This document shows positions 37,803-48,413 of a stretch of 64,000 nt of DNA, one piece after another. Both the position numbers and the translations under genes were made by a program. The notes under the pieces are model-generated. The model worked only from the letters and a program-made list of their open reading frames with translations, was not told the DNA's origin and ran no database searches. Source of the stretch: Cryptosporidium bovis. Taxonomy: Eukaryota > Apicomplexa > Conoidasida > Eucoccidiorida > Cryptosporidiidae. The first letter of the stretch is position 1; every line of letters begins with the position of its first letter. Location of the stretch: NCBI GenBank assembly GCA_009768925.2, contig VHIT02000054.1, positions 434,001 to 498,000 on the forward strand. The letters run 5' to 3'.

Positions 37803-38237
37803 TCACTTTCCCTGAAAACTCGATGGAGGAGGAGGTGGTGGTGGTGGAAGTATATTAGGTGGTGGTACTGGAAGTCCGCCTAAAGACGGATTGATTAGTG
37901 GGAATTGTCCAGGAGCCATGGCAAAAGGAGGAGACATTAGAGATGGACCTCTTCCTGTTATTTGAACATTTCCAGCGTAATTATGTTCAACTTGTTTGTT
38001 TTGCTGGTTCTTTGGTGGAGATTCTGCAACTAATGTAACAATATTCTCCCCTCTGAGCATTATTAGACCAAGAGATCTTTTTAGCTCCTTAGAATCCTCT
38101 CCTTTTTTTATTTGTCTATATTCTTGGCAATCGGACAAGACTATATTAAGATGTTTATCGTATGCCATTAGTTCTCCCACCATCACTCTGTCATCTTGAA
38201 TCGTAACTCTAACCCTGTAGTTTATGTATTTCTGCAT
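37803..38237 (-). CDS. SNRPB: Small nuclear ribonucleoprotein SmB
   Basis: A 144-residue protein. Sm1 motif: INYRVRVTIQDDRVMVGELMAYDKHLN; Sm2 motif: LGLIMLRGENIVTL, with the expected RGxxI core. The C-terminal tail is Pro-rich (VPPPNILPPPPPPPPSS) as in SmB/B' but much shorter than in animals, and lacks the repeated PPGMRPP boxes. SmB is one of seven Sm proteins ringing U1, U2, U4 and U5 snRNAs. The initiator Met directly precedes the Sm fold, so the usual ~10-residue leader is missing. It fits the splicing theme with PUF60, SRPK and FAM50 in this window. Confidence 0.95.
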   Translation of the reverse strand: MQKYINYRVRVTIQDDRVMVGELMAYDKHLNIVLSDCQEYRQIKKGEDSKELKRSLGLIMLRGENIVTLVAESPPKNQQNKQVEHNYAGNVQITGRGPSLMSPPFAMAPGQFPLINPSLGGLPVPPPNILPPPPPPPPSSFQGK

Positions 38238-38669
38238 TCTCTAGTTTCGTCTCAATACACGCATACATTCACAAATGTGTAAGCTCATATATACACATAT
38301 ATTAAAGCCTTTTAATTCGTCTTTTATATCCGCTTTCTGTATAGTAAAAGACCGGAAATATTCTGCTACTCACTTTTGACCTGCTTAATTTACTTAGTCG
38401 CAAATGTGACTTGCCGCCGAAAGTGGTACCGAAATACAAAACTTTAGATTGTGAAAGCAAGAAACACTCGTAAAGGGATGAAAATAACAATAAACACAAA
38501 TAAATAGCAGGTATTCATGACAATAAATTTCTGATTTTTTTAATTGTTATATAATATAGAATATTATTCGGAAAATGTTATTTTAATTAAAGTTTTGTGT
38601 GTTAATACTTCATTTTTATTGGTAATTTAAAAAAGAAAGAATTATATATTAAATTAAGGGAAAATATGA
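38238..38669. other. SmB promoter / membrin downstream spacer
   Basis: A 432 bp interval between the SmB start and the membrin stop (both minus). A+T-rich; no element or ORF supported. Confidence 0.3.
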
Positions 38670-39335
38670 TTATTTCTTGTATACATAGTGTACAAATGTA
38701 TATGAGCCAATAAATATAATAGATGTCAGGAAAATACATGCATAAACTAGAGCTTGATCAAGTAAATTACGCCTTTCAATAGTGTAGAGTAAGGTGTGAC
38801 TAACGCCCATCCTACTTGCCATATCAAGTGCTCTTCTTCGTATTGATTTAAGCATTTTGTTTTGGTTTCTGAGGTTACTAACTATATTTCTTGCTTGTTC
38901 CAATGCATGATCAACAGCTGTATGGCTTTCCTGCCAAATAGTTCTCTCCTTAATCAATGATCCGATCATGTTATTGTTGTTATTACCACTTATAGATTTT
39001 TTTTTTTCTTCTTCTTGGATCTTTGTTTTGTATATGTGGTCAAGTTGTTTTGAAATTGATTCACGTAAAGAATCCGAGTCTAGGACTAAATTATCTACTC
39101 TGCGATCCCATATTTTTTCTTGCGATTTATCGATACCTCCACTAGCTTTCAAATTCTGCAATAAAGACTTAATTTCTGTAACCTGCCTACAAAAGTCATT
39201 TAGTATCGCCGATAATCTTTGTTGAAGAGCTATGGAACGATCCAAACCCAATTCAAATTTTTCAAGAAGCCTCTCAACTTCATTTTTAGATTTAGTAGCC
39301 TTTGGATAAAGGGAAGACAAAGTTTCAAGACCCAT
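38670..39335 (-). CDS. GOSR2: Membrin/Bos1-type Qb-SNARE (GOSR2)
   Basis: A 221-residue tail-anchored protein. The N-terminal half is helical; the SNARE domain occupies ~135-190 (HTAVDHALEQARNIVSNLRNQ). The segment around MGVSHTLLYTIERRNLLDQ closely follows membrin's 'LGLSNTVMRLIEKRxxQDK' rather than GOS28. A single C-terminal TM segment (ALVYACIFLTSIIFIGSYTF) ends in a short lumenal tail. Membrin forms the ER-to-cis-Golgi SNARE complex with Sed5, whose homologue is at 17.3 kb. Stretches of Asn near residue 118 are species-type low complexity. Confidence 0.83.
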   Translation of the reverse strand: MGLETLSSLYPKATKSKNEVERLLEKFELGLDRSIALQQRLSAILNDFCRQVTEIKSLLQNLKASGGIDKSQEKIWDRRVDNLVLDSDSLRESISKQLDHIYKTKIQEEEKKKSISGNNNNNMIGSLIKERTIWQESHTAVDHALEQARNIVSNLRNQNKMLKSIRRRALDMASRMGVSHTLLYTIERRNLLDQALVYACIFLTSIIFIGSYTFVHYVYKK

Positions 39336-39564
39336 TTAAAGTAAGGCGAGAATAAGTTCTCTGTGATTAAATCTTACTTAAAATACCTATAACCACAATC
39401 CCTTTAAATTTATTTACAACTTGATAATTATTAGGCGCATATTATTGATAATTCGCAATTAACTTAGTGCTTATAAAAAGAAATAAGTGGTGATTTAATT
39501 TTGAAAATCATGCGAAAGAGAAAAAAGTGAACTAAATAAAGAGGCAAAAGAGTTTATGTTTCAT

Positions 39565-41784
39565 TTATATGTAATAAGACCCATTTATAATGATGTTTTC
39601 CTGCTCCATTTCTTTCTCATAAAACTCATTTTCAACATTATTATCTTCCGAGTCGAAACAAAACTCTTTCATATTTGTTTTATCTTCAATCACACTATTA
39701 ATACATCTTCTACTGAACCATTTAGTCAAACTTTCACAGAATACTTCCTTTAATTTTTCCTCGTCTTTTCCTTCTGTTTGTTAGTTAAATAAAGTATAAT
39801 TATTTACACGTGAAAAAAAGATTTATTTTTTATTCTCCATATTCATTAGTATATACAAACTTACCCAAAAGTTTGCTGTATTTGAAGGAGTTTTCTTGGT
39901 CACATTTTGAAAAAATTTCATAAAGTCCATTTTTAAATACTAATGAGTCGGACCTTACCACCTAAAAATAATGTTTAATTATAATATAAACTCTATTTAT
40001 TTAGACAAACTTACCATAGATGCTAGGTTTTTCGCTATTATGGGCGAGTAGATTTCAATTGAATTTTTTAGATTAAAATCCTTTATGTTCATAAACTCAT
40101 TTGGGAATTGTGATTGAGCATTTTTAATCAAGGCTCGAAGTGTTTGTTGAATCAAAACAGACAGCCCCACATTGCTTCTTAAGCTACTCTTACCCAAGGT
40201 TCCATATTGAATTCCGTGGCCTCTTACATTTATAAATAATGTTCTTAGTGCGTACTTAGCACTTGGAACCAACAAAACTGGGATTATATACTCACTCTGG
40301 GGTAAAATAACAACAATTATTTCAAAGTTTCACTGATACAAACACTTTACTACAGTAAACTTACATCTTTGAATACAGATAATTCATTTGAATACTTCAT
40401 TTTATCTTCGTAGTTATTCTTGTTAGTTACTTTCATTCCAAAGTTGAACCCCTTCTTTCTAATAAAGCTTTTAACAGATGTGACAATATCACAAGAATCA
40501 GTATCTTTTGATATTATTGGCATATCATTCGAAAATCTGTATAAATGTATTAAACCTGGTTTTAGAGCACCAGACTTAGAGACATCTAGTAGTTCAGTTT
40601 CATTATATTTTCCGAATTGCTCCTCATATTGTTTTTGCTCATATTTTTCTTCTTCATTTTCATTCTCGTCAAGTAGAAATTTATTTGAATTATGTTCAGA
40701 GAAGCCAAGTACTATCTCTATTTTGTATTTTGAACTTTTACTACTGGAAATCTTTAAATATTTCTCCTTAAATAATTCTTGAAAAGATATTTCTATATTG
40801 CCGTCAGGCCAATATAGTATTTCCCTCCTCAAATTCGTCTCAAAATTTATATGTATATCATAATTCCATAATTTCGCTAATGCTAAATAACTTTGTATTT
40901 TATTAATACAGGCTTCCGAATACAGTTCCATTGAAAAATACTTTTCCTGTATAAATTCAATATTTGTTCCTATTTTAAACGAAACTGAGAATTCAGTTAC
41001 CCATTCCCAATCATCGTATTCATGACTTTCACTATTTCCAACGTAAAATGTACCATTTTTCAAATTGCACAGCAATTTAAACTTCCAGATTTTGTTTCCC
41101 ATCCTCATTTTAACCTTTATATCTTCATCACTGTTTTGTGCTACGTAAAGCAATATCATCTTAAGTCCAACACCGAATTGTCCTGTGTAATATGAGTCTC
41201 GCCTATTTAATTTTTTGCTTATTTAATAACGGAAAGAGTAATCCTAAACTATTCATTTACATGCATGTGTGTAAACTTACTTTGTGCCAAAAAGTGTACC
41301 CAGTAGATCAATAGACTCCAATGGAATTCCACATCCCGTGTCACTCACTATTACATTGATTTTAGCCTAGTGATTGGTATTTGTCGCAAAAAACATATGC
41401 AAAATTTAAAATATTACATCATTAATTATCTTGCATGTTATAGTTACTAGTCACATACCTCCTCATCCGAATCCAAGTTTTCAAAGTTCACACACACTCT
41501 GATTTTTTTTGGGATATCCTCCCACTCAGTTTTGGTTTTCTTCAAACAGGCATCTATTGAATTATCAAATAATTCCTATAATTAAAACAAATATTGCATA
41601 CGAATAAATTAATAGCCGGATTTAAGATAAGATCCTACCTTAAATGTCATAAATGGTGCATTTTCGTGATCAAATCCAGTTATTCCAATATCTTAATGAT
41701 TAATTACTCGTTATTTTATTTCTGGGAAAACATAATAAAAAACTTACTTTCCGAAAAGAAGTTTATCGCCGAAAGATTTGACAT
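39565..41784 (-). CDS. TOP6B: Topoisomerase VI subunit B-like protein, eight exons
   Basis: Exons (minus): 41784-41748, 41691-41639, 41575-41459, 41366-41281, 41202-40365, 40296-40015, 39961-39865 and 39773-39565; frame continuous, 572 residues. The N-terminus starts MSNLSAINFFSENIGITGFD, matching the TopoVI-B opening. The Bergerat/GHKL ATP site is complete: N-box ELFDNSIDA with the catalytic Glu (residue 31), G1 SDTGCGIP (~77-84) and G2 TGQFGVGLKM (~104-113). The transducer-like part includes IHLYRFSNDMPI, CDIVTSV and, after exon 6, YIIPVLLVPSAKYALR. TopoVI-B pairs with TopoVI-A or SPO11 in DNA strand passage or meiotic break formation. Short introns are 53-92 nt. It is divergent from a small two-exon gene. 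Confidence 0.85.
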
Positions 41785-42068
41785 TAAGTAGACTTATGCT
41801 TATCTTCTTGTTTTTATATCCTGATAATGTTCTATTAATAGTGTCTATACTCTTTTTTTAATTTTGTGTGCTTTAACTATCTTTATGCATTTAACTTATA
41901 ACTGTCACATAGAGACTGTGGGGTTTAGGCGCCATCTGTTATTATTGTAAATTTGAATAATATATACCTGAAGGAAAAAATAGAGTTTAGGTGCCATTTC
42001 GGGTTTAGAATTTTTTCCAACTGGTATAAAAAACAGGAAAATCATTATTTTAGGTTTTAGAGATTAGA
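41785..42068. promoter_or_regulatory. Divergent promoter TOP6B-like / TOM7-like
   Basis: A 284 bp spacer between divergent start codons, with GGCGCC at 41928-41933 near its midpoint and a related GGTGCC at about 41992. Likely shared regulation (inference). Confidence 0.4.
41928..41933. promoter_or_regulatory. GGCGCC palindrome (E2F-like)
   Basis: Lies 144 bp upstream of the TopoVI-B-like ATG and 136 bp upstream of the TOM7-like ATG, in TTTAGGCGCCATCT context. Confidence 0.4.
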
Positions 42069-42409
42069 ATGGTGACTTACATAAGAAATAGTATTTACAG
42101 GCATGGTATTTTGGGAATTAAGAATTTGGACTTTGAATTAGCGAAAAGAAACGCATTAAAGGTAAGTGTTTGGGAACAATGTTTTGGTATGGTCATATAG
42201 GCATTAGTATCATTTTTTAATTAAAACATATAATAATTGGGGTTTAACTTAAACTAAATTAGATTTACAGGGGTTTTGTCTTATTTTTTTTGAATTACGG
42301 TAAAAAAATGTTCCACTTTGGATTTTTGCCAAGTATTTATTTGTTCTCACTGTCTAGAGAAAACAAACTAACTTTAAATCCAATTGAGCTTATTAAAATA
42401 TTCATTTGA
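42069..42409 (+). CDS. Small two-exon protein, candidate TOM7-like mitosomal import subunit
   Basis: Exon 1 is 42069-42161 and exon 2 42263-42409 (101 nt intron, GTAAGT donor, ATTAG acceptor); product 79 residues. Exon 2 encodes KKMFHFGFLPSIYLFSL followed by NPIELIKIF. This resembles the TOM7 core (hydrophobic, G-F-I/L-P, I-Y-L, then a Pro-containing C-terminal helix). The N-terminal 31 residues are basic and not recognised. TOM7 stabilises the outer-membrane translocase, and organisms of this type keep a reduced mitosome. A CAG acceptor 8 nt downstream gives only an early stop. The match is short, so the assignment is tentative; the exon pair itself looks real. Confidence 0.45.
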
Positions 42410-42567
42410 TTATTTAAAATATAGTAAAAGACGATAATTAATAAAGTGTATGTAATAGTATGATAAATAACAGGCTATTTTCAGTTGATAACTATCAAAT
42501 TTTTATGTACTTCTTTCTTAATTTGCATTAAAGAAATAACTAGATGGCCCTTTCTTATTTTTTATCC

Positions 42568-43781
42568 TTACATACTATACGGTTCATTAAACTTTCCTGG
42601 AGCGTAGTTCTCCCATCTGTATGCAGGGTAAACATGCTTATTTTTTTCATACCATTGCCTTCTTACAACTTTGCCAGCGTGGGACTAACTTAGACGAAAA
42701 GAATGAACAGTAATTTTGTCGCATTAAGTGTCAATTATATAAATTTAATAGTTAACTCACCTCTGTTGTTTCTTTCCTGATGTCAGTTACGGTTCTTATA
42801 TCGTCATATACGTTGAAATGAAACAGTGGGCCTTTTTGTTGCAGATGAAATTAATTGAATTAAGGTTGTAACAATGCCTAAGGAACACAGATACAATAAA
42901 TAGAACTCACCTGTCTTGCCTCTAGCCTTAGTTTTAATTAATTCGTGAAAAGTTATAGAATGAGGGAGGATTACATCTTCTTTTATGTACATTAGAGAGC
43001 CACTAAAAGTATAATGAATAATTTTGAATAGTATATAACATAAAAATGGTGAGATAACATACCTTGATATTCTCGAAAATTCCTTAAATTCTGATTTTAA
43101 TTTAATCCTGCACTTTTCCAAAAATTCGCCAACTGTTGCATCTCTTTGAATTTTAATTGATCTTCTATGCCCCCTTCCATCCCAGTAGGAGAAAACAACC
43201 TCAATAATTTGATTTTTGAGTCTTTCTTCTTGTTCAATTTCTTCTTTCTTCAGTTTCTCAATCATTATCTGTTCTTCAATTTCTCTTCTTTTATCTGGCA
43301 AAAATGAAGTATCTACAGTTTTATCTTTACCTATTGAATTAAAAGTCAAACTTATATTTCGTTTTTTATCGACTTTCTGTACATTTATTTCAATTTTACT
43401 TTCGTTAATGTCTTCTTTTTCAGTTGTATAATCATTTTTCTTATTTTTTTGCTCGGCAGTCTCATTTTTGGTATCAGTTTCAGTTTGCTGTTCAAAATCG
43501 AAAGAAAGTAAATTAGTGTTCTTTGTAATTTTACTTCTCTTACTGCTCTCACTTGAATTTTTATCTTTGTTATTATCACCACACTCATCACTTCTTTTGT
43601 TTTTAATGTTTTTACCAACACTATAATTACCCTCATTGTTTTTTTTATATGTATCAGCAGACAAAAGTCCAAAATTATGAAATTTATCGTCCTTATTCAC
43701 TACAGAAGACGATGATTTGCTGCTATAAAACATCTCATCTAGTGTTTTAAAGCTATTGGAATTTCTTGAAAAACTTTCCAT
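42568..43781 (-). CDS. FAM50: FAM50/XAP5 family protein, four exons
   Basis: Exons (minus): 43781-43063, 43002-42911, 42831-42761 and 42684-42568; 332 residues. The N-terminal ~150 residues are Lys/Asn/Glu-rich and species-specific. The XAP5 domain then starts [14 protein letters not shown], with [45 protein letters not shown] (end of exon 2), [10 protein letters not shown] (exon 3) and [18 protein letters not shown] (exon 4), all in family order. FAM50 proteins are nuclear and associate with late spliceosomes. Intron 1 is 60 nt and in frame without a stop, so its retention would give a 20-residue insertion. Confidence 0.93.
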
Positions 43782-44156
43782 GATTAATTAAATTGCAAAT
43801 CTACCTTTTTATTTCAATTAAAACAAAAATGAGTTATTGAAACAGATACCCTACACATGCATCTAATATTCTTCGGATACAGACGAGTATTTCTGTTAAG
43901 TGAACAAAAAGAAATTCATAGAACGAAGAATCTAACTATAACCAACAGAAAACCGAGTAAATTAAATGATAATAAAAAAATACAAATTTATAAACCTTAG
44001 CCTTAGATATTCACGACTCCCGCTAATAGGCATCATACCATAAAGTAGTAAATTTCTAAAATTGAGAAACAATTAATGACGGATGAAGTCTAAAAAATTA
44101 AAATCGTTCTTGAGCATTAAGTATTAAGTTATTCCAAAAAATACACCGTATGATAC
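43782..44156. other. FAM50 promoter / SRPK downstream spacer
   Basis: A 375 bp A+T-rich interval between the FAM50 start and SRPK stop (both minus). Nothing recognised. Confidence 0.3.
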
Positions 44157-46367
44157 CTACTTGTTTACGGAGTCAAGAGTCTTTTTAAATTGGCTAAACC
44201 AATCAGAAAGCTCCTGTTTAATAGATATCTTTTTGAAATCAACATTTTGTCCACTGTCAAGTAGAGAAAGAGATTGTAAATCTCTAGAGATATTTTCTTC
44301 ATCATTTGTGGACAAAGGTCTTTCTATACCAGCTAGGATATTTTCCAAGTAGTCATTACTAACACCTCTTAGTCTAAGCCAAGGGTGGTTTAACAGTCTC
44401 TGTGCATCAGGTCTATGTCTAGGGTCTAAGGCCAACAAAGAATACAAGAATATGGAAATATTATGAGCCTCGTATTTGTTTATACAATATTTGTGAGTTA
44501 AAACGGACTTGAGATCCCAAAATTGAAGATTTGGAATTTTGTGGAGTTGATTAAACTTATTGAAAAATTTCCTTGAATTTCTACCAGATTTTATAAAAGA
44601 GGGAGGAAATTCTCCGAGGAGTTCCATCATTTGAGCAAGGTGATCGTCATCGCTGCTAAATTCTTCTGTATATTTCGGTGTAAAAAGAAGGTCTCCAGTG
44701 ATAAGTTCAAATATGGTACAACCCAAACTCCATATATCAGCAGACCACGTGTATCCTGCCCCAATAATTACTTCCGGACTTCTGTATTGTCTTGTCTGTA
44801 TATCCTGACTGAAGTGCTTATCTATCCAACAAGCATTTCCCAAGTCTACAATGCGATATTCAGCTTCTTCTTTGGTAAATGTGTCCGAATTGTTACAAAA
44901 TTCCCTTACGTAAGTTGATATGTTGTCTAAAACAGTATCGTTGGCCTTTATCCTAAATGAAGCCATACCACCTTTTGATTTATTTGTTCCTGATTGCTGA
45001 TATTCCTTTTTCCCTAGGTTACAATCATAATCAGAATCTCCAATATAACCTCTACTCCATTGCGACAATGGGAGAAGATGAGTGTATCTTTGCTGGTCTT
45101 GAGCAATATATTGGTTAGGATGATATGCTTCGTATAAATGATAATGATAAGGAACTTTTATTAAAGGAAACCGATTCACATTACCCTTTCTCAAAGAGTT
45201 ATCCAATTCACCTTTATCATCAATACGGGTTTTCTCATTCTGAGACGGCCTTTGGTTATTCTCGTCCTTATCGTAATAGTTTCTGTAATAACTTGAATAT
45301 ATGGGATTGGAAGGTATCGGTTTAAGATGCAATCTTACATATGGAGGTGTTTTCAGTCTTTTCCCTTGTATTTCATTATTGTCTATTGCAATCTCCTGAT
45401 TAGTATTGATGTGATTATTTAACTTTTGCTTCATTTTTCTTTGATTCTTTCTTCTAAGTTTGCGTCTTTCTTTTGAATTTAGTCCGGAATACTTATTGTT
45501 TATGTCAAAATTAACATCTTCAGAGTTATTTGTATCTGTACAATCCCTTCTTTGAGAAGAACCATTAGATGTTTTTATGGTCGCATCTGCAACGTTAGTT
45601 GAATTCATGCCTTTTGCTGCGTTGTTCAGATCGTCCTTATTCTCACTGTCCTCATATTTAACATCTACCATTGGAATAGAAGGACTGGATACTACAATGT
45701 TTTCGGGTTTAATATCGGTGTGTATGACACCGCAAATGCGATGTAGGTAATCAAGGCCTATTAATGAGTGTAATGCAATCTTTCTTACAAGATCAATAGG
45801 AACTCCTTTGTATTCATACAAACCAATTAATTGAAGAATGTTAGGCCCCATTACGTCGAAAACCATACATACATGTACACCGTTTGGACCAGTTACCTCA
45901 AAAAAATCAACAAACCCCACTACCCCATTAAAGTTCCTTGAATAAGGAAGTGCTAAATCCCCCATACAGTTTCCAGTATATCCTTCTAAGAACTCCATCC
46001 AATCTACTCCATCACTAAGGTTTCTCGCTCTAGTTAATATATCAATCTCATCGTATGCTGCTTGGCGATATTCACTGGCTCCTTTTTGGAATTTTAGTGC
46101 ATAGTAACATAAAGGCTCTGTTGAAGCATCTACAGCAAGCCATACTGTAGAGAAATGCCCCCATCCCAGTTTTGAAACTATTAAATACTTGTTGTTGTAT
46201 ACCTCACCTATGTTAACCGGATGATATCCTCCTTTTTTGTAGTCCTCCTTTGATTCATCCCAACAGTTAGCCGGTATAGTCGCTTCGTCATAATCTTCCT
46301 CCTTTCCATGTTTCTCCTTTGAATGAGAGTTGGCAGAGTCTTTTTTCATATCTCCATCAAATTCCAT
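44157..46367 (-). CDS. SRPK: SR-protein-specific kinase (SRPK)
   Basis: A 736-residue protein. N-lobe: KYLIVSKLGWGHFSTVWLA and ALKFQKG; catalytic loop VIHTDIKPENIVV (~214), both SRPK signatures. A ~270-residue Asn/Lys-rich spacer (about 232-500) splits the kinase domain, as in all SRPKs, where it controls nuclear/cytoplasmic location. The C-lobe resumes with VDLGNACWIDKHFS, TRQYRSPEVIIGAGY, ADIWSLGC and a typical C-terminal HPWLRLRG helix. The SRPK-specific DLGNACW replaces DFG. It phosphorylates RS domains of splicing factors. The window also encodes PUF60, SmB and FAM50, though these are not necessarily its substrates. Confidence 0.95.
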   Translation of the reverse strand: MEFDGDMKKDSANSHSKEKHGKEEDYDEATIPANCWDESKEDYKKGGYHPVNIGEVYNNKYLIVSKLGWGHFSTVWLAVDASTEPLCYYALKFQKGASEYRQAAYDEIDILTRARNLSDGVDWMEFLEGYTGNCMGDLALPYSRNFNGVVGFVDFFEVTGPNGVHVCMVFDVMGPNILQLIGLYEYKGVPIDLVRKIALHSLIGLDYLHRICGVIHTDIKPENIVVSSPSIPMVDVKYEDSENKDDLNNAAKGMNSTNVADATIKTSNGSSQRRDCTDTNNSEDVNFDINNKYSGLNSKERRKLRRKNQRKMKQKLNNHINTNQEIAIDNNEIQGKRLKTPPYVRLHLKPIPSNPIYSSYYRNYYDKDENNQRPSQNEKTRIDDKGELDNSLRKGNVNRFPLIKVPYHYHLYEAYHPNQYIAQDQQRYTHLLPLSQWSRGYIGDSDYDCNLGKKEYQQSGTNKSKGGMASFRIKANDTVLDNISTYVREFCNNSDTFTKEEAEYRIVDLGNACWIDKHFSQDIQTRQYRSPEVIIGAGYTWSADIWSLGCTIFELITGDLLFTPKYTEEFSSDDDHLAQMMELLGEFPPSFIKSGRNSRKFFNKFNQLHKIPNLQFWDLKSVLTHKYCINKYEAHNISIFLYSLLALDPRHRPDAQRLLNHPWLRLRGVSNDYLENILAGIERPLSTNDEENISRDLQSLSLLDSGQNVDFKKISIKQELSDWFSQFKKTLDSVNK

Positions 46368-47234
46368 TTTGGTTATATCACTTTTAATAGTACTTATATA
46401 TTGCCTTATATTAGATAATGATATATGGAAAACACAGGTCTAGAGGCCCCTCCTATCCAAATAAACCACGAACCAAGTTCCCTTCGAAAATTTAAGACGC
46501 TAATGGTGATTAAAAGAGGGTTTTTATGTTTCTTTGCAACCTCAAAATTCAATTGGAATACTATAGTGCAATTCCTTCAATTGAATATTCTCTAAATAGA
46601 TTCACCAAAAAAGGAAAAAGAATTAGTTTGCGAATTACTCTATTTCATATTCCAAAATTGTAATTCAATGCAATGACAACAATCCCGTTTTCCCTTTCCA
46701 ATCTATATATCTCCTCTTTCCATTGCTTTAAAATATTAAATTATTTGTCCACAAATGTTGGCGCTCAAACGAGGTAACTTATTATACCGGTATAGGGGAA
46801 AGAAGTTTTGTGAAGAGATAAAATGTAAGAAAACATAAACAGGGAGAAAGATAAACAAATAAGATAAAAGAATACAAATAAAGGTGTAGAATTATAGTGT
46901 AAACAAACATCCATAATAGTAGGGTTTTTTTTCGTATATTGAAGGGGAACAGTTTGAAGGAATAGAAGAGATCAAGTGGGAAGTGGTCTTTAAATAACTT
47001 GTGTGTATTGATTTAAGCTTTAAATTTAATATAATAATACAATTCAAGATTAAACTTCTAATCCTAGTGTTTTCAAAAAACACACCCCTTGTGTTTTGTC
47101 TTCGATGCATCTAATGTATATTTGTTGCTTTAGGAATTTATAGTCAAAATTCAAAGTTAGTTTTTTTTATCAAATACAATTTAGAAAATTAAAGTCTTGA
47201 ACCCGAAATTTGGTCTAATTCCTTTCAAGTGAAG
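46368..47234. promoter_or_regulatory. Divergent intergenic region SRPK / DnaJ
   Basis: 867 bp with no convincing gene. It carries a TTGGCGCTCAA half-palindrome at about 46758 and the full TATACCGGTATA palindrome at 46783-46794, the two recurrent motifs side by side. Confidence 0.4.
46783..46794. promoter_or_regulatory. TATACCGGTATA palindrome
   Basis: The fullest copy of the ACCGGT-centred element, a perfect 12-bp palindrome 416 bp upstream of SRPK and 440 bp upstream of the DnaJ gene. A GGCGC-type half-site lies about 25 bp away. Confidence 0.45.
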
Positions 47235-48413
47235 ATGATGGAAGAGATCCTTGTTCAATGTTTTTTGGGAACGGTGATACTATATATATTCTTTTCAAGA
47301 GGAAAGGGCAATCACCCAAATTTTCCAAAATTGTATAAATTTAGATTTTTCGCTGGAGGAATATTGTGTTTATTTCCAATTGTTTACTGCATTATTACGA
47401 AAAAGCCAACATACTATGATTTAATAGGAATAGATAGGTGGGCCCCAAGAGGAGAATTAATACAAGCAATAAGGATAGCAAAGAAAAAGTATCATCCGGA
47501 CAAAAGCAAGGAAGATGACAAAACAACATCAACATTATTATTTTATGAAATACAAAAAATAGAAACCGTATTTAATTCAGATACAAAGAGGAACAACTAC
47601 AATAAATATGGTGATTTTAGAATGGATGGAGTAATAGAAGACAGAAATATTATAATGTGTTTGATACTGGGTGTTGCGTTCCAAGTTTATTCTTCTTTAT
47701 TGGGATTTTTCTTTTCTTTTCCAACTTGTTTCAGAAAGTCGAGAACTCTATTTCCAGTATATTCCATTGCAGTGTTTTGTGCAGAACTTCATATGAGAAT
47801 AAGTGATGATCCAAATCCACTATCTTTTATTCCATTTGTTGGAAATCTTCTTCCTTTTGAGAAAATAATTGTATTAAGATCACTTTTTCCAGTAATACTA
47901 TACATGTCATTTATTTACTCGTCAAATAACTACAAAAACTATGATGAAATACTAAATGATATGCTTAAAGGAAATTTAATTACAAATAAAAGAATTATTG
48001 ATCTTACACAATCTTTAATCATTCAGTTGCAAACAAGAGGTATAGGTGGTAATGATGGCAATGGTAATAATAACAATAAACACAAAAAGAAAGGAAGTAG
48101 TTCAACAAGGACCCCAGATCAAACCCCTGTTCAGCAACAAACTCCAAAAATAAAAATAGATAGCGACAATGAGGATGAATCTCAATTAGAAGTATTGCAA
48201 CAAATTACTGAACCCTTAAAAGAATTGGCTTCTACAATGAATGATGCTCAAAAACAGCAACTTCAATCAGTTTTAAACATTGCTTTTTCGGCAAAATTAA
48301 AGGAGAAGAATGAGAAGAGTGGTGGAATCCTTTCTAGGATATTCAATAGCAGCTTCCTTTGGATTATTATTGTGGGTTATGGCTTTCAAGTTTTAAAGAA
48401 ATATTTGATTTAA
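47235..48413 (+). CDS. Membrane-anchored DnaJ-domain protein, probably ER
   Basis: The start is set at the ATG at 47235 (392 residues). Hydrophobic segments lie at ~3-20 and ~35-55, followed by a J domain (~58-130): TYYDLIGIDRWAPRGELIQA with the HPD motif in KKKYHPDKSKED. Three more hydrophobic stretches lie at ~140-160, ~165-185 and ~210-235. An Asn/Gly/Lys linker near residue 275 and a final hydrophobic anchor at ~375-392 follow. The arrangement (TMs on both sides of J, tail TM) is reminiscent of SEC63/DNAJC-type ER co-chaperones, but no Sec63 or Brl domain was recognised. HPD implies stimulation of an Hsp70, perhaps BiP if J is lumenal. Confidence 0.78.
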   Translation: MMEEILVQCFLGTVILYIFFSRGKGNHPNFPKLYKFRFFAGGILCLFPIVYCIITKKPTYYDLIGIDRWAPRGELIQAIRIAKKKYHPDKSKEDDKTTSTLLFYEIQKIETVFNSDTKRNNYNKYGDFRMDGVIEDRNIIMCLILGVAFQVYSSLLGFFFSFPTCFRKSRTLFPVYSIAVFCAELHMRISDDPNPLSFIPFVGNLLPFEKIIVLRSLFPVILYMSFIYSSNNYKNYDEILNDMLKGNLITNKRIIDLTQSLIIQLQTRGIGGNDGNGNNNNKHKKKGSSSTRTPDQTPVQQQTPKIKIDSDNEDESQLEVLQQITEPLKELASTMNDAQKQQLQSVLNIAFSAKLKEKNEKSGGILSRIFNSSFLWIIIVGYGFQVLKKYLI

